Assembly: GCF_946479685.1 (NCBI RefSeq)
Contig: NZ_CAMLGS010000034.1
Span: 1-22,827 of the forward strand
DNA from: an uncultured Methylotenera sp.
GTDB taxonomy: Bacteria; Pseudomonadota; Gammaproteobacteria; Burkholderiales; Methylophilaceae
Reading direction: 5' to 3'
Length of the DNA: 22,827 nucleotides
Position 1 is the first letter of the stretch. Every line of letters starts with the position of its first letter. The position numbers were made by a program, and so were the translations under genes. Under the pieces are notes generated by a model. It made no database searches, was not told the origin of the DNA, and saw only the letters and a program-made list of their open reading frames with translations. Positions 1 to 6,220 of the stretch are shown here, piece after piece.

Positions 1-107
1 GCCTTACTGACGGAAGATCTGGATACGCCAAGCTTTCTGGCGGCAGCCGAAAAACTCTGCTCATTCACGACATGGGCAAAAATGATCATTAAGTTTAAAT
101 CATACAT
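1..107 (-). CDS. LysR-type transcriptional regulator, N-terminal part (cut by window edge)
   Basis: Reading the - strand from the ATG at 107-105 gives 35 codons that run off the left edge. Residues from about 9 onward read FAHVVNEQSFSAAARKLGVS followed by RSSVSKA. This is the conserved winged helix-turn-helix start of LysR-type regulators (the usual form is F..V.e.gSFs.AA..L..s.s.vSk). In-frame stop codons lie upstream and no other ATG precedes this one, so the start is well placed, although no Shine-Dalgarno is obvious. Only the DNA-binding part is visible, so effector and targets cannot be told. It diverges from rnk across about 130 bases; LysR regulators often control a divergent neighbour, but nothing here proves that for rnk. 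Confidence 0.8.
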   Translation of the reverse strand, partial: MYDLNLMIIFAHVVNEQSFSAAARKLGVSRSSVSK

Positions 108-186
108 AAGTACATTGTAGCCATATTGGAAACAGTTATGTGCGATTTGATGGTCTTATTTAATCTATTACTAGCCATTAAGATGC

Positions 187-216
187 TTGTTTGCCGGGTC
201 TTATGCTCGGTATTTT
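187..216 (+). promoter_or_regulatory. possible rnk promoter
   Basis: TTGTTT at 187-192 and TATTTT at 211-216 are separated by 18 bases and lie about 20 bases before the preferred rnk start. Both hexamers match the sigma-70 consensus only in part, so this is a weak candidate. Confidence 0.25.
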
Positions 217-237
217 TACTGTGTGTTGAGGTGGATA

Positions 238-612
238 ATGGAAATTGATAAATTAATACTTTCAGATCAAGACTATGCGCGACTCTCTATGCTGGCTAAT
301 GATGAGTTGCTGGGGGATGAGTTAAGTCGGGCGATTGTTGTGCCAGCGGATCAAGTGCCGGCAGATGTCGTGAGAATAAACTCACGCGTAATCTATTTGG
401 ATGAAAGCAGTGGGCTAAGCCGTGAAGTGGAGCTGGTTTTTCCAGAAGGCGCGGATTTGAAATGCGGCAAAATTTCTGTGCTTTCACCGGTGGGGTCTGC
501 CTTGCTTGGTCTAAAGGAAGGGCAGGTAATTGATTGGCCTTTCCCGCATGGGCAATCCAGGCGCCTGAAAGTGATGAGTGTTGCTAATCACGTTGGGGTT
601 GAGCAAGATTAA
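238..612 (+). CDS. rnk: Rnk-type nucleoside diphosphate kinase regulator (GreA/GreB C-terminal fold)
   Basis: The 124-residue product starts MEIDKLILSDQDYARL. Its C-terminal half contains VELVFPEGADL, ISVLSPVGSALLGLKEGQ and a closing LKVMSV, the GreA/GreB C-terminal FKBP-like domain seen in Rnk. Family knowledge: Rnk resembles Gre factors but has only a short N-terminal helical part. It binds RNA polymerase near the secondary channel and was first described as affecting nucleoside diphosphate kinase levels. The frame is open upstream to 187, but the ATG at 238 is preferred because GAGGTGG at 228-234 is a good ribosome binding site and the family N-terminus begins here. It stands alone, diverges from the LysR gene and converges with the VF530 gene, leaving only 4 bases between stop codons. 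Confidence 0.85.
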   Translation: MEIDKLILSDQDYARLSMLANDELLGDELSRAIVVPADQVPADVVRINSRVIYLDESSGLSREVELVFPEGADLKCGKISVLSPVGSALLGLKEGQVIDWPFPHGQSRRLKVMSVANHVGVEQD

Positions 613-616
613 GCGG

Positions 617-844
617 CTAACGGTTTTTTTGGATGGTGGCTAAATAGAGGTTCTCTACTTTGTTGCGTGCCCATTCTGTTTTGCGTAAGAATTTTAAGCT
701 GGATTTAATGCTGGGATCGTTGCTAAAGCAATTAACAGGAATTCTATCGGCAAGCGCTTCCCAGCCGTAATAATCTACCAAATAAGTCACAATGGCTTCT
801 AAAGTGATGCCATGCAAGGGGTTGTTGTGTTGGGTGTTGGTCAT
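617..844 (-). CDS. VF530 family (DUF2132) small DNA-binding protein
   Basis: The 75-residue product carries [20 protein letters not shown], then [14 protein letters not shown] and [20 protein letters not shown], near the consensus of the VF530/DUF2132 family. Its members are small single-domain proteins about 70-80 residues long, described structurally as DNA-binding-like; their cellular role is not settled. The ATG at 844 is chosen because family members begin just before the NNPLHG motif. The longer frame to 883 would need a TTG start and adds an unconserved stretch. No strong Shine-Dalgarno is visible. It converges with rnk and diverges from the FlgC-like gene. The family call is firm; the function is unknown. 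Confidence 0.85.
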   Translation of the reverse strand: MTNTQHNNPLHGITLEAIVTYLVDYYGWEALADRIPVNCFSNDPSIKSSLKFLRKTEWARNKVENLYLATIQKNR

Positions 845-873
845 AGGCGTATTTATATCACTATTTCGCTTGA

Positions 874-892
874 ATATACTCAATAAGTATAT
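874..892. promoter_or_regulatory. 7-bp inverted repeat in the divergent VF530/FlgC-like spacer
   Basis: ATATACT (874-880) and AGTATAT (886-892) form a perfect inverted repeat around the loop CAATA. It ends 3 bases before a TTGACA hexamer, a position that would suit an operator. It is AT-rich, so chance is possible. Confidence 0.3.
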
Positions 893-895
893 AGG

Positions 896-924
896 TTGAC
901 ACTGTTAAATCTACTTGTTAATGT
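896..924 (+). promoter_or_regulatory. possible promoter of the FlgC-like gene
   Basis: TTGACA at 896-901 matches the sigma-70 -35 consensus exactly. The hexamer 17 bases later, TAATGT at 919-924, is only a fair -10. Transcription would start near 931, about 25 bases before the ATG at 955. No sigma-28 flagellar promoter pattern was seen. Confidence 0.35.
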
Positions 925-954
925 GAGCTTAATCTATTGAATTAAATTCATATT

Positions 955-1254
955 ATGAATATAAGCACTTCTCTATCTGGTATGAATGCCGCGCAAACTC
1001 GGTTAGACGTTGCGGCGAACAATATTGCCAACCTCAGTACCGATAACTTTACTAGAAAAGAAGTTGTGCAGGCTGATTTGCCGCAAGGCGGCACTAAAGT
1101 GGCGGATATTAAAAGCGCCGCACAGTCTGGCAATAATTTGGAAGCTGATATGGTTGAGCAGCTTCAAGCCAGAAACACCTATCTGACTAATTTATCGGTG
1201 TTTAAGTCTAATAATGATCTGTTGATGGGTACGATTATCGATATAACGGCCTAG
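955..1254 (+). CDS. minimal FlgC/FlgG-like flagellar basal-body rod protein
   Basis: The 99-residue product has the N-terminal rod/hook signature near residues 8-35 (SGMNAAQTRLDVAANNIANL, then NFTRKEVV). It also has the C-terminal rod/hook helix near residues 60-99 (NLEADMVEQLQARNTYLTNL, ending MGTIIDITA). Axial flagellar proteins use these two terminal segments to form the coiled-coil core of rod and hook. Here almost nothing lies between them: true FlgC is about 135-140 residues and FlgG about 260. A structural role at the cell surface is inferred. The nearest motility-like gene is the YjfB-like reading frame directly downstream; no other flagellar gene is in the window. There is no good ribosome binding site. 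Whether it is a working rod part, an accessory paralogue or a relic cannot be told. Confidence 0.75.
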   Translation: MNISTSLSGMNAAQTRLDVAANNIANLSTDNFTRKEVVQADLPQGGTKVADIKSAAQSGNNLEADMVEQLQARNTYLTNLSVFKSNNDLLMGTIIDITA

Positions 1255-1284
1255 TTGATGCATTTATATGGTGTGGAGTTGGGG

Positions 1285-1478
1285 GTGGATATTTCAGCAA
1301 TAGCAACGGCGGCATCTAATTTGGCGCAATATAAAACTGCCAGTGATGTGCAATTGGCGGTGTTTAAAAAGACGGTTGATATCAGCGCGCAAAATTCGCT
1401 GCAGTTGATACAGGCCGTACGCAATCGCTACCTAACAATCCGCCTAATCTTGGCAATACCATAGATACTTTCGCGTAA
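1285..1478 (+). pseudogene. YjfB-like putative motility protein with a frameshifted C-terminus
   Basis: From the GTG at 1285 (preceded by GGAG at 1275-1278) the frame reads VDISAIATAASNLAQYKTAS and continues to LQLIQAV, typical of the short YjfB-like putative motility family. That frame then gives RNRYLTIRLILAIP and stops at 1462-1464. The expected family ending, PNNPPNLGNTIDTFA and a TAA at 1476-1478, is present in the frame one base earlier. A single missing base near 1417-1419 would restore an intact protein of about 64 residues reading QAV-TQSLPNNPP. This is either a sequencing or assembly error or a recent one-base deletion. The frame opens directly after the FlgC-like gene (TTG at 1255), so the two may be co-transcribed. 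Its biochemical role is not established. Confidence 0.65.
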
Positions 1479-1481
1479 TTT

Positions 1482-1527
1482 AACTTGCTTGTTTGAATGC
1501 TTGAACTTGTGCGTTTGAATAGGCTTG
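1482..1527 (+). repeat. degenerate tandem repeat, 2 units of 22-24 bases
   Basis: Unit 1 (1482-1503) and unit 2 (1504-1527) share AACTTG, then GTTTGAAT, then CTTG in the same order. The pair begins 3 bases after the restored stop codon of the YjfB-like gene. Confidence 0.45.
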
Positions 1528-1697
1528 TTAGTCAATTTGTCATCTGGTTTTTTCAATGGCTTTATTTTGCGACAATGTTTGCTTAATCTTGCTTTCAACC
1601 TCGAAGTGCTAGTCTTGTGCTTCAGTTAGTATGCTCCCAGTATTGCTTTATGTTTAATCTTGCTCGGTAATAAACTCGGCTAGGATGGTGTGCTGCA

Positions 1698-1706
1698 TGT
1701 TAAAAT
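1698..1706 (+). promoter_or_regulatory. extended -10 promoter of rnpB
   Basis: TGT followed by TAAAAT (1701-1706) is an extended -10 element (TGn plus a near-consensus hexamer). It sits 6-7 bases before the first base of the RNase P P1 helix (1713), so the predicted start of transcription falls at the RNA 5' end. No good -35 is visible, consistent with an extended -10 promoter. Confidence 0.6.
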
Positions 1707-1710
1707 ACGC

Positions 1711-2030
1711 CGGAAGCTGGCCAGACAGTCGCCGCTCACATCGTGGGGGGAGGAAAGTCCGGGCTGCATAGAGCGGGATGACGGTTAACGGCCGTCCGCT
1801 GAAAGCCGTAAGGTATAAGGCGAGGAATAGGGCCACAGAGACGAGCGTATTAAGTTACGGTGAAACGCGGTAACCTCCATTTGCAGCAAGACCAAATAGG
1901 CTGGTATTGGCGTGGCTCGCGCTGCCAGCGGGTAGGTTGCTTGAGCGTGCAAGTAATTGTACGCCTAGATGAATGACTGTCATGCGTTGCAAAACGCAAA
2001 CAGAACCCGGCTTATCGGCCAGCTTCAATT
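1711..2030 (+). ncRNA. rnpB: RNase P RNA, bacterial type A
   Basis: This is the catalytic RNA of RNase P, which trims the 5' leader of precursor tRNAs. The ends pair perfectly as helix P1: GAAGCTGGCC (1713-1722) with GGCCAGCTTC (2017-2026). Conserved regions appear in order: GAGGAAAGTCCGGGCT (from 1750), GCAGCAAGACCAAATAGG (about 1883-1900), GGGTAGGTTGCTTGAG (about 1930-1945), CCTAGATGAATGACTGTC (about 1964-1981) and ACAGAACCCGGCTTAT (2000-2015). The length of about 315 bases is at the short end for a type A molecule. The exact 3' end is uncertain; no clear U-run terminator follows at once. Confidence 0.95.
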
Positions 2031-2411
2031 CAATTCTCTCGTTTTTAATCTGCTACTACGCTGCTTGCGTGTTTTGTTTCATGCTTTTTATCAATCTTTT
2101 TATTATTTTAATGTCAAAAATACACTCACTTATTGATGGCGTGTGAGGTGTCGCGTGATCAGTTTTCGTTAAGATTTGTTCGCTTAAGCAAGCATGGGCT
2201 TGGCTTGCCGTCATTTGTGTGAAAAAACATCTGAATTGATAGCCAGAAAATGGCCTTTATTGCGCCCTAATTACAATTCAAATGCTTTCGCAATCATTCT
2301 AATAATCTACATTCACACAGTTTCGTATGTTATTAATTTATAACGACTTTATTTTTATCATGAAAATGCGCTAAGTCCTTGACCTGTAAAGAAAAAATAG
2401 CAAAAAAGCGC

Positions 2412-2440
2412 TTGCAATAGATAATTTTTTTATCTATAGT
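2412..2440 (+). promoter_or_regulatory. dcw cluster promoter (Pmra)
   Basis: TTGCAA (2412-2417) and TATAGT (2435-2440) are separated by the ideal 17 bases. Transcription would start near 2447, directly at the MraZ boxes that begin at 2450. It is the only strong promoter-like signal upstream of the 19-kb gene string. Confidence 0.7.
2417..2437. promoter_or_regulatory. 8-bp palindrome between -35 and -10 of the dcw promoter
   Basis: ATAGATAA (2417-2424) and TTATCTAT (2430-2437) form a perfect inverted repeat around five Ts. It occupies the promoter spacer and overlaps the edges of both hexamers, which is where a repressor or bent DNA could act. No regulator is identified. Confidence 0.4.
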
Positions 2441-2449
2441 GCATCTTAG

Positions 2450-2474
2450 TGGGGAAAAGTGGGTTTTTGTGGGG
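2450..2474 (+). promoter_or_regulatory. MraZ operator: three TGGGN direct repeats
   Basis: TGGGG (2450-2454), TGGGT (2460-2464) and TGGGG (2470-2474) are separated by 5 bases each, giving an exact 10-base period. Direct repeats of TGGGN with 5-base spacers upstream of mraZ are the known binding site of MraZ, which represses its own operon in Escherichia coli. Here they lie just downstream of the predicted transcription start, where bound MraZ would block promoter escape. Confidence 0.85.
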
Positions 2475-2653
2475 AATTGCTCATTGTTATGTCGTAAGTG
2501 AAAAGTTTAGATGGTGTGGTAAAGATTGGCTCGTTAGATAACTACTAAGGGTTATTTGATTGGTGTCTAGTAATGACGTTTGGCAGTTCCCCATTTTTTA
2601 TATTGAAATTGTTTGTTTAGGCTTAATCGGATTTTAAGGAAAATAACAGACGT

Positions 2654-3100
2654 ATGTTTCGCGGTGCTACATCATTAAGTTTGGATGCCAAGAGCAGACT
2701 CGCTGTGCCTACAAAGCACAGAGAGGCGTTGCAGCTTGAGTGCGCCGGCAACTTAGTGTTGACTGCGCATCCGCACCGTTGTCTGTTGTTATACCCACAA
2801 CCAGCTTGGGAGCCTATTCAGGAAAAAATGATGGCTTTGTCGTCATTTGATAAGCAATCTAGCGCTTTGCAAAGATTGTTGGTCGGTTTTGCTGAAGATA
2901 TTAGCTTGGATAGTGCAGGTCGCTTGCTTGTGTCGCCAGTGTTGCGTGACTTTGCCGGCTTGGATAAAGAGGTAATGTTAGTTGGTCAGGGTAGCCATTT
3001 TGAATTGTGGAGCATGGCAGCATGGCGTGCCCAATTGGAGCAAGTAATGCAAGATGACGGTTTTGCAATGCCAGCAGAATTAGAGGGATTTTCGCTGTGA
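2654..3100 (+). CDS. mraZ: transcriptional regulator MraZ
   Basis: MraZ is a ring-forming DNA-binding protein of the SpoVT/AbrB fold that controls the dcw operon. The 148 residues match the family size (about 150). The two half-domains each show the D-x-x-(G/S)-R signature: DAKSR at residues 11-15 and DSAGR at 86-90, the latter followed by [13 protein letters not shown] and GQGSHFELW. The ATG at 2654 begins the family-typical MFRG(A)..LSLD start; AAGGA at 2636-2640 is a rather distant ribosome binding site. MraZ boxes upstream (2450-2474) predict autorepression. The stop overlaps the GTG of rsmH. MraZ probably tunes the whole downstream cluster and may antagonise RsmH effects, as reported in E. 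coli. Confidence 0.95.
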   Translation: MFRGATSLSLDAKSRLAVPTKHREALQLECAGNLVLTAHPHRCLLLYPQPAWEPIQEKMMALSSFDKQSSALQRLLVGFAEDISLDSAGRLLVSPVLRDFAGLDKEVMLVGQGSHFELWSMAAWRAQLEQVMQDDGFAMPAELEGFSL

Positions 3101-4179
3101 TTAAGGGCGTGAACAGCGCGCCCACCAAAGCATCATTGTCTTCAAAAAAAGCGTCTCTAAAAAACGCTGATAAGTTAGAAAAGTACCCACAAGAAGTGTC
3201 AGTCTCAAATTCAAATCAAGATCAAAGCATGGCAGGTGAAAACGCTGCCGTTCATGCGCACATTACCGTGCTGCTGAATGAGGCTGTGCATGCTTTAGAC
3301 ATTAAGCCAGATGGCATCTACGTAGATGGCACATTTGGTCGCGGTGGACATTCCAGAAAAATTTTAGCGCAGTTAGGTGATAAGGGGCGATTGATTGCTT
3401 TTGATCGTGATTTAACTGCAATCGAGGCTGGTAAGTCGATTGATGATCCACGCTTTACGCTAGTGCATAGCCATTTTGCGGCAATGCAGGCACGTTTGGC
3501 TGAGTTGGATGTGCAGCATGTGGATGGCATTTTATTGGATTTGGGGATCTCATCACCGCAAATTGATGAAGCCGGCCGTGGTTTTAGTTTTAGGTACGAT
3601 GCGCCGCTGGATATGCGCATGGATCAAAGTAGTGGGGAAACAGCGGCAGACTTTCTTGGCCGTACAACAGAGCAGCAATTAGCGGAGGTTATAAAAAATT
3701 ATGGTGAAGAACGGTTTGCTAAGTCGATTGCAAGGGCGATTATTGCGGAGCGCAATGACGGGCGTGCCATCACCACTACTGGGCAGCTTGCCCAGATCGT
3801 GGCAGGTGCAGTCACGCGCTTCGAGCCAGGGCAGAACCCTGCAACGCGCACATTTCAAGCTTTACGGATTTTCGTCAATCAGGAGCTTGAGGAGCTCTCG
3901 GTAACTATGCCGCAATGCCTGGAATTGCTTGCGCCGCAAGGCAAGCTGGCAATTATCAGCTTTCATTCGCTAGAAGATCGCATGGTGAAGCAGTTTATTC
4001 GTGGCCAGGAAGACCGTGATGATTTGCCAGCAAATTTCCCGGTACGTGCCGCCGATTTGCCGCAACCTAGGTTAAAGAGTGTAGGTAAGGCGATTAAACC
4101 TGGCGATGAAGAGGTGAAATTAAACCCGCGTTCACGCAGTGCGGTGCTGCGCGTGGCGGAAAGGACGTCGGTACTATGA
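3097..4179 (+). CDS. rsmH: 16S rRNA (cytosine-1402 N4)-methyltransferase RsmH
   Basis: RsmH (formerly MraW) transfers a methyl group from SAM to N4 of C1402 in the 16S rRNA decoding centre. Family motifs include [10 protein letters not shown] (residues 55-64), the SAM loop [10 protein letters not shown] (77-86), [48 protein letters not shown] and the C-terminal [10 protein letters not shown]. The GTG start at 3097 overlaps the mraZ stop (GTGA) and follows GAGGG at 3083-3087, which favours coupled translation. It yields 360 residues, about 48 more than E. coli before the first shared motif. The extra part is Lys/Ser/Asn-rich and low in complexity. The ATG at 3229 (residue 45) would give the usual length but has no ribosome binding site. 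The start is therefore uncertain; the function is not. Confidence 0.93.
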   Translation: MIKGVNSAPTKASLSSKKASLKNADKLEKYPQEVSVSNSNQDQSMAGENAAVHAHITVLLNEAVHALDIKPDGIYVDGTFGRGGHSRKILAQLGDKGRLIAFDRDLTAIEAGKSIDDPRFTLVHSHFAAMQARLAELDVQHVDGILLDLGISSPQIDEAGRGFSFRYDAPLDMRMDQSSGETAADFLGRTTEQQLAEVIKNYGEERFAKSIARAIIAERNDGRAITTTGQLAQIVAGAVTRFEPGQNPATRTFQALRIFVNQELEELSVTMPQCLELLAPQGKLAIISFHSLEDRMVKQFIRGQEDRDDLPANFPVRAADLPQPRLKSVGKAIKPGDEEVKLNPRSRSAVLRVAERTSVL

Positions 4180-4496
4180 CGCGTCTTAATCTCATTTTGT
4201 TTTTTGCATTGATTTTCTCATCATTGGGTTTGGTGAATGCGCAGCATCAGGCGCGTAAATTGTATATAGAGTTAGAGCACTTGAATCAAACTGAAAAGCA
4301 ATATAACCAGGAGTATGGCCAGCTACAGCTGGAGCAGAGCACTTGGGCGATGCATTCACGCATCGAGCAAATTGCAACGCAGCAGCTGCAGATGCAAGTG
4401 CCTGATGCAAAAAGGATACAAGTGGTTAGTTTGGCTGCGCAACCTGCAGCTAGCAAACCTGTATCAACGGCAGTGCAAAGCGAGGTAAAACCTTAA
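4176..4496 (+). CDS. ftsL: cell division protein FtsL
   Basis: FtsL is a small bitopic membrane protein that joins FtsB and FtsQ and helps activate the FtsWI septal synthase. The 106 residues show a short cytoplasmic start (MTRLN), one membrane segment at about 5-22 ([19 protein letters not shown]) and a periplasmic heptad-like helix at about 25-80 rich in Glu, Gln and Leu. The helix runs up to the conserved region [20 protein letters not shown] short Ala/Ser/Pro tail ends it. Position between rsmH and ftsI is diagnostic, since sequence similarity in this family is low. Its ATG overlaps the rsmH stop (ATGA), and its TAA shares one base with the ftsI ATG. ftsB is not in the window. Confidence 0.92.
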   Translation: MTRLNLILFFALIFSSLGLVNAQHQARKLYIELEHLNQTEKQYNQEYGQLQLEQSTWAMHSRIEQIATQQLQMQVPDAKRIQVVSLAAQPAASKPVSTAVQSEVKP

Positions 4497-6220
4497 TGGC
4501 GATGCACACCCCATTAGTGATAGTGAAACTGCCAGCCTGGCGCCGCCGCTTATTGTTGATAGCGGTGCTGCTAGGCTTTGCTGCGTTACTAGGCAGGGGT
4601 GTTTATTTGCAGAGCTTCCATAAGCGCTTTTTGCAAGAAAAAGGTGACGCGCGTTATAGCCGCACTTTGGTATTGCCTGCACAGCGCGGCAAAATTACGG
4701 ATCGTTATGGCGAGTTGTTGGCGATTAGCTCGCCAGTGGAGTCGGTATGGGCGAACCCATCTGACGTGAAAATTACTGCGGGCCAGACTAAAAAGCTTGC
4801 CGATCTGCTGGGGTTCAAGAAAGACACGATAGATAAAAAGTTAGCCAATAATACGCGTGAGTTCGTATATCTAAAACGTCGTGTTTCTCCCGAATTGGCG
4901 GCGGAAATTATGCAACTGGGCATTCCTGGTGTGTATTTGCAGCGCGAGTATAAACGCTACTATCCTGCGGGTGACGTGACGGCGCACTTGGTGGGCTTTA
5001 CCGACATTGATGATAAAGGCCAAGAGGGCTTTGAACTGGCGATGAACAGCGCGCTGTCAGGTAAAAATGGTAGCCGCAAGGTGATTAAAGACCGTGCCGG
5101 ACGCATTATCGAAGATTTGGAAGCGGTTAAAGTGCCGCAAGATGGCGCAGATATTACCTTGTCGATTGACCGCAGAATCCAGTATTTAGCACATCGTGAG
5201 CTGACAAAAGCGGTTGAGAAGTTTCAGGCCAATGCGGGTGCTGCCATTGTGCTGGACGCCAAAACCGGTGAAGTGTTGGCGATGGTGAATGTGCCAACTT
5301 ACAACCCGAATAACCCGGTCAATATCCAAGGTAAAACACGTAACCGCGCGATTACTGATATTTTTGAGCCAGGCTCAACTATGAAAACGGTGACGGTGGC
5401 AGCGGCATTGGAAGCCGGTAAATATACGCCAGATACAATGGTGCAAACCGCCCCTGGCTATATGAGCATAGGCCCGGCCACCATTCATGATGCGCACCCA
5501 CACGGTTTGATGTCAGTGTCCGAAGTGATCCAAAAGTCATCAAACGTAGGTGCAGCAAAAATGGCACTGTCACTTGAGCCGCAGTATTTGTGGGGCGTGT
5601 TTAATTTAATCGGTTTTGGTTCCAAAACGCGTATCGGCTTTCCTGGTGAGGTTTCTGGCCGCTTGCGTGACTACAAAACCTGGCGCCCTATCGAGCAGGC
5701 CACTATGTCTTACGGTCACGGTATTAGCGTGACTTTGCTGCAAATGGCTAGGGCTTACACCGTGTTTGCCAATGACGGTGAGTTAAAGCCAGTTTCATTA
5801 TTGAAATTAAAAGATGCGCCTGTAGGTACGCAGGTGTTTAGCGCTAAAACCGCCAACGAAGTGAAGTCTATGCTGGAACTGGTGGTATTGCCTGGCGGAA
5901 CGGCATTAAAAGCGCAGGTGTTGGGCTACCGTGTGGCGGGTAAAACCGGTACTACGCACAAACTTGGTGAGCACGGCTACGAGAAGAATAAATATGTAGG
6001 TTCGTTTGTAGGCATGGCACCAGCATCTAACCCGCGTTTGATTATGGCGGTGATGATTGATGACCCAAGCAGCGGTGAATATTACGGTGGCACAGTGGCT
6101 GCACCAGTGTTTAGCGCGGTGATGGCAGATGCGCTGCGCATGCTCTCTGTGCCACAAGATGCGCCGAATAACAACGTGGTGATTCCTGGTGATGTGGAAG
6201 ATGTGAAGGAAAGTATATGA
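4496..6220 (+). CDS. ftsI: peptidoglycan D,D-transpeptidase FtsI (PBP3)
   Basis: FtsI cross-links peptidoglycan at the septum together with FtsW. A cytoplasmic start (residues 1-16, basic) is followed by one membrane segment at about 17-37 and the PBP dimerisation/pedestal domain (about 55-215, with LPAQRGKITDRYGELLA). The transpeptidase domain begins at about 245. Its three active-site motifs are present: STMK with nucleophile Ser294 and Lys297, SSN at 348-350, and KTGT from Lys483. The length of 574 is close to the E. coli protein (588). The ATG shares one base with the ftsL stop (TAATG), and the gene's stop overlaps murE (ATGA). No inactivating change is visible. It would be a beta-lactam target. 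Confidence 0.97.
   Translation: MAMHTPLVIVKLPAWRRRLLLIAVLLGFAALLGRGVYLQSFHKRFLQEKGDARYSRTLVLPAQRGKITDRYGELLAISSPVESVWANPSDVKITAGQTKKLADLLGFKKDTIDKKLANNTREFVYLKRRVSPELAAEIMQLGIPGVYLQREYKRYYPAGDVTAHLVGFTDIDDKGQEGFELAMNSALSGKNGSRKVIKDRAGRIIEDLEAVKVPQDGADITLSIDRRIQYLAHRELTKAVEKFQANAGAAIVLDAKTGEVLAMVNVPTYNPNNPVNIQGKTRNRAITDIFEPGSTMKTVTVAAALEAGKYTPDTMVQTAPGYMSIGPATIHDAHPHGLMSVSEVIQKSSNVGAAKMALSLEPQYLWGVFNLIGFGSKTRIGFPGEVSGRLRDYKTWRPIEQATMSYGHGISVTLLQMARAYTVFANDGELKPVSLLKLKDAPVGTQVFSAKTANEVKSMLELVVLPGGTALKAQVLGYRVAGKTGTTHKLGEHGYEKNKYVGSFVGMAPASNPRLIMAVMIDDPSSGEYYGGTVAAPVFSAVMADALRMLSVPQDAPNNNVVIPGDVEDVKESI

Larger units (their letters stand above)
2031..2653. other. non-coding region between rnpB and mraZ
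   Basis: No convincing gene is seen on either strand in these 620 bases. The left two thirds are AT-rich with T-runs and a weak 6-bp inverted repeat (GCAAGC 2188-2193, GCTTGC 2203-2208). The right third holds the dcw promoter and MraZ boxes (listed separately) and then a leader of about 200 bases up to the mraZ start. A small RNA or leader structure cannot be excluded by eye. Confidence 0.6.

Noticed and set aside
1..120. Open frame on the + strand ending in TAG at 118-120, which could be the end of a gene
   Set aside because: The opposite strand gives a clear LysR helix-turn-helix start in the same bases; the + strand peptide matches no family I know.
606..630. T-run between rnk and the VF530 gene as a shared terminator
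   Set aside because: Seven Ts follow the rnk stop but no stable GC stem precedes them, and the run lies inside the VF530 coding end.
955..1254. Calling this gene flgC or flgG outright
   Set aside because: The protein is far too short for either and lies outside a flagellar operon; only the terminal motifs are shared.
2188..2208. Inverted repeat GCAAGC/GCTTGC as a terminator of rnpB
   Set aside because: The stem is only 6 bp, is not followed by a T-run and lies 160 bases beyond the RNA 3' end.
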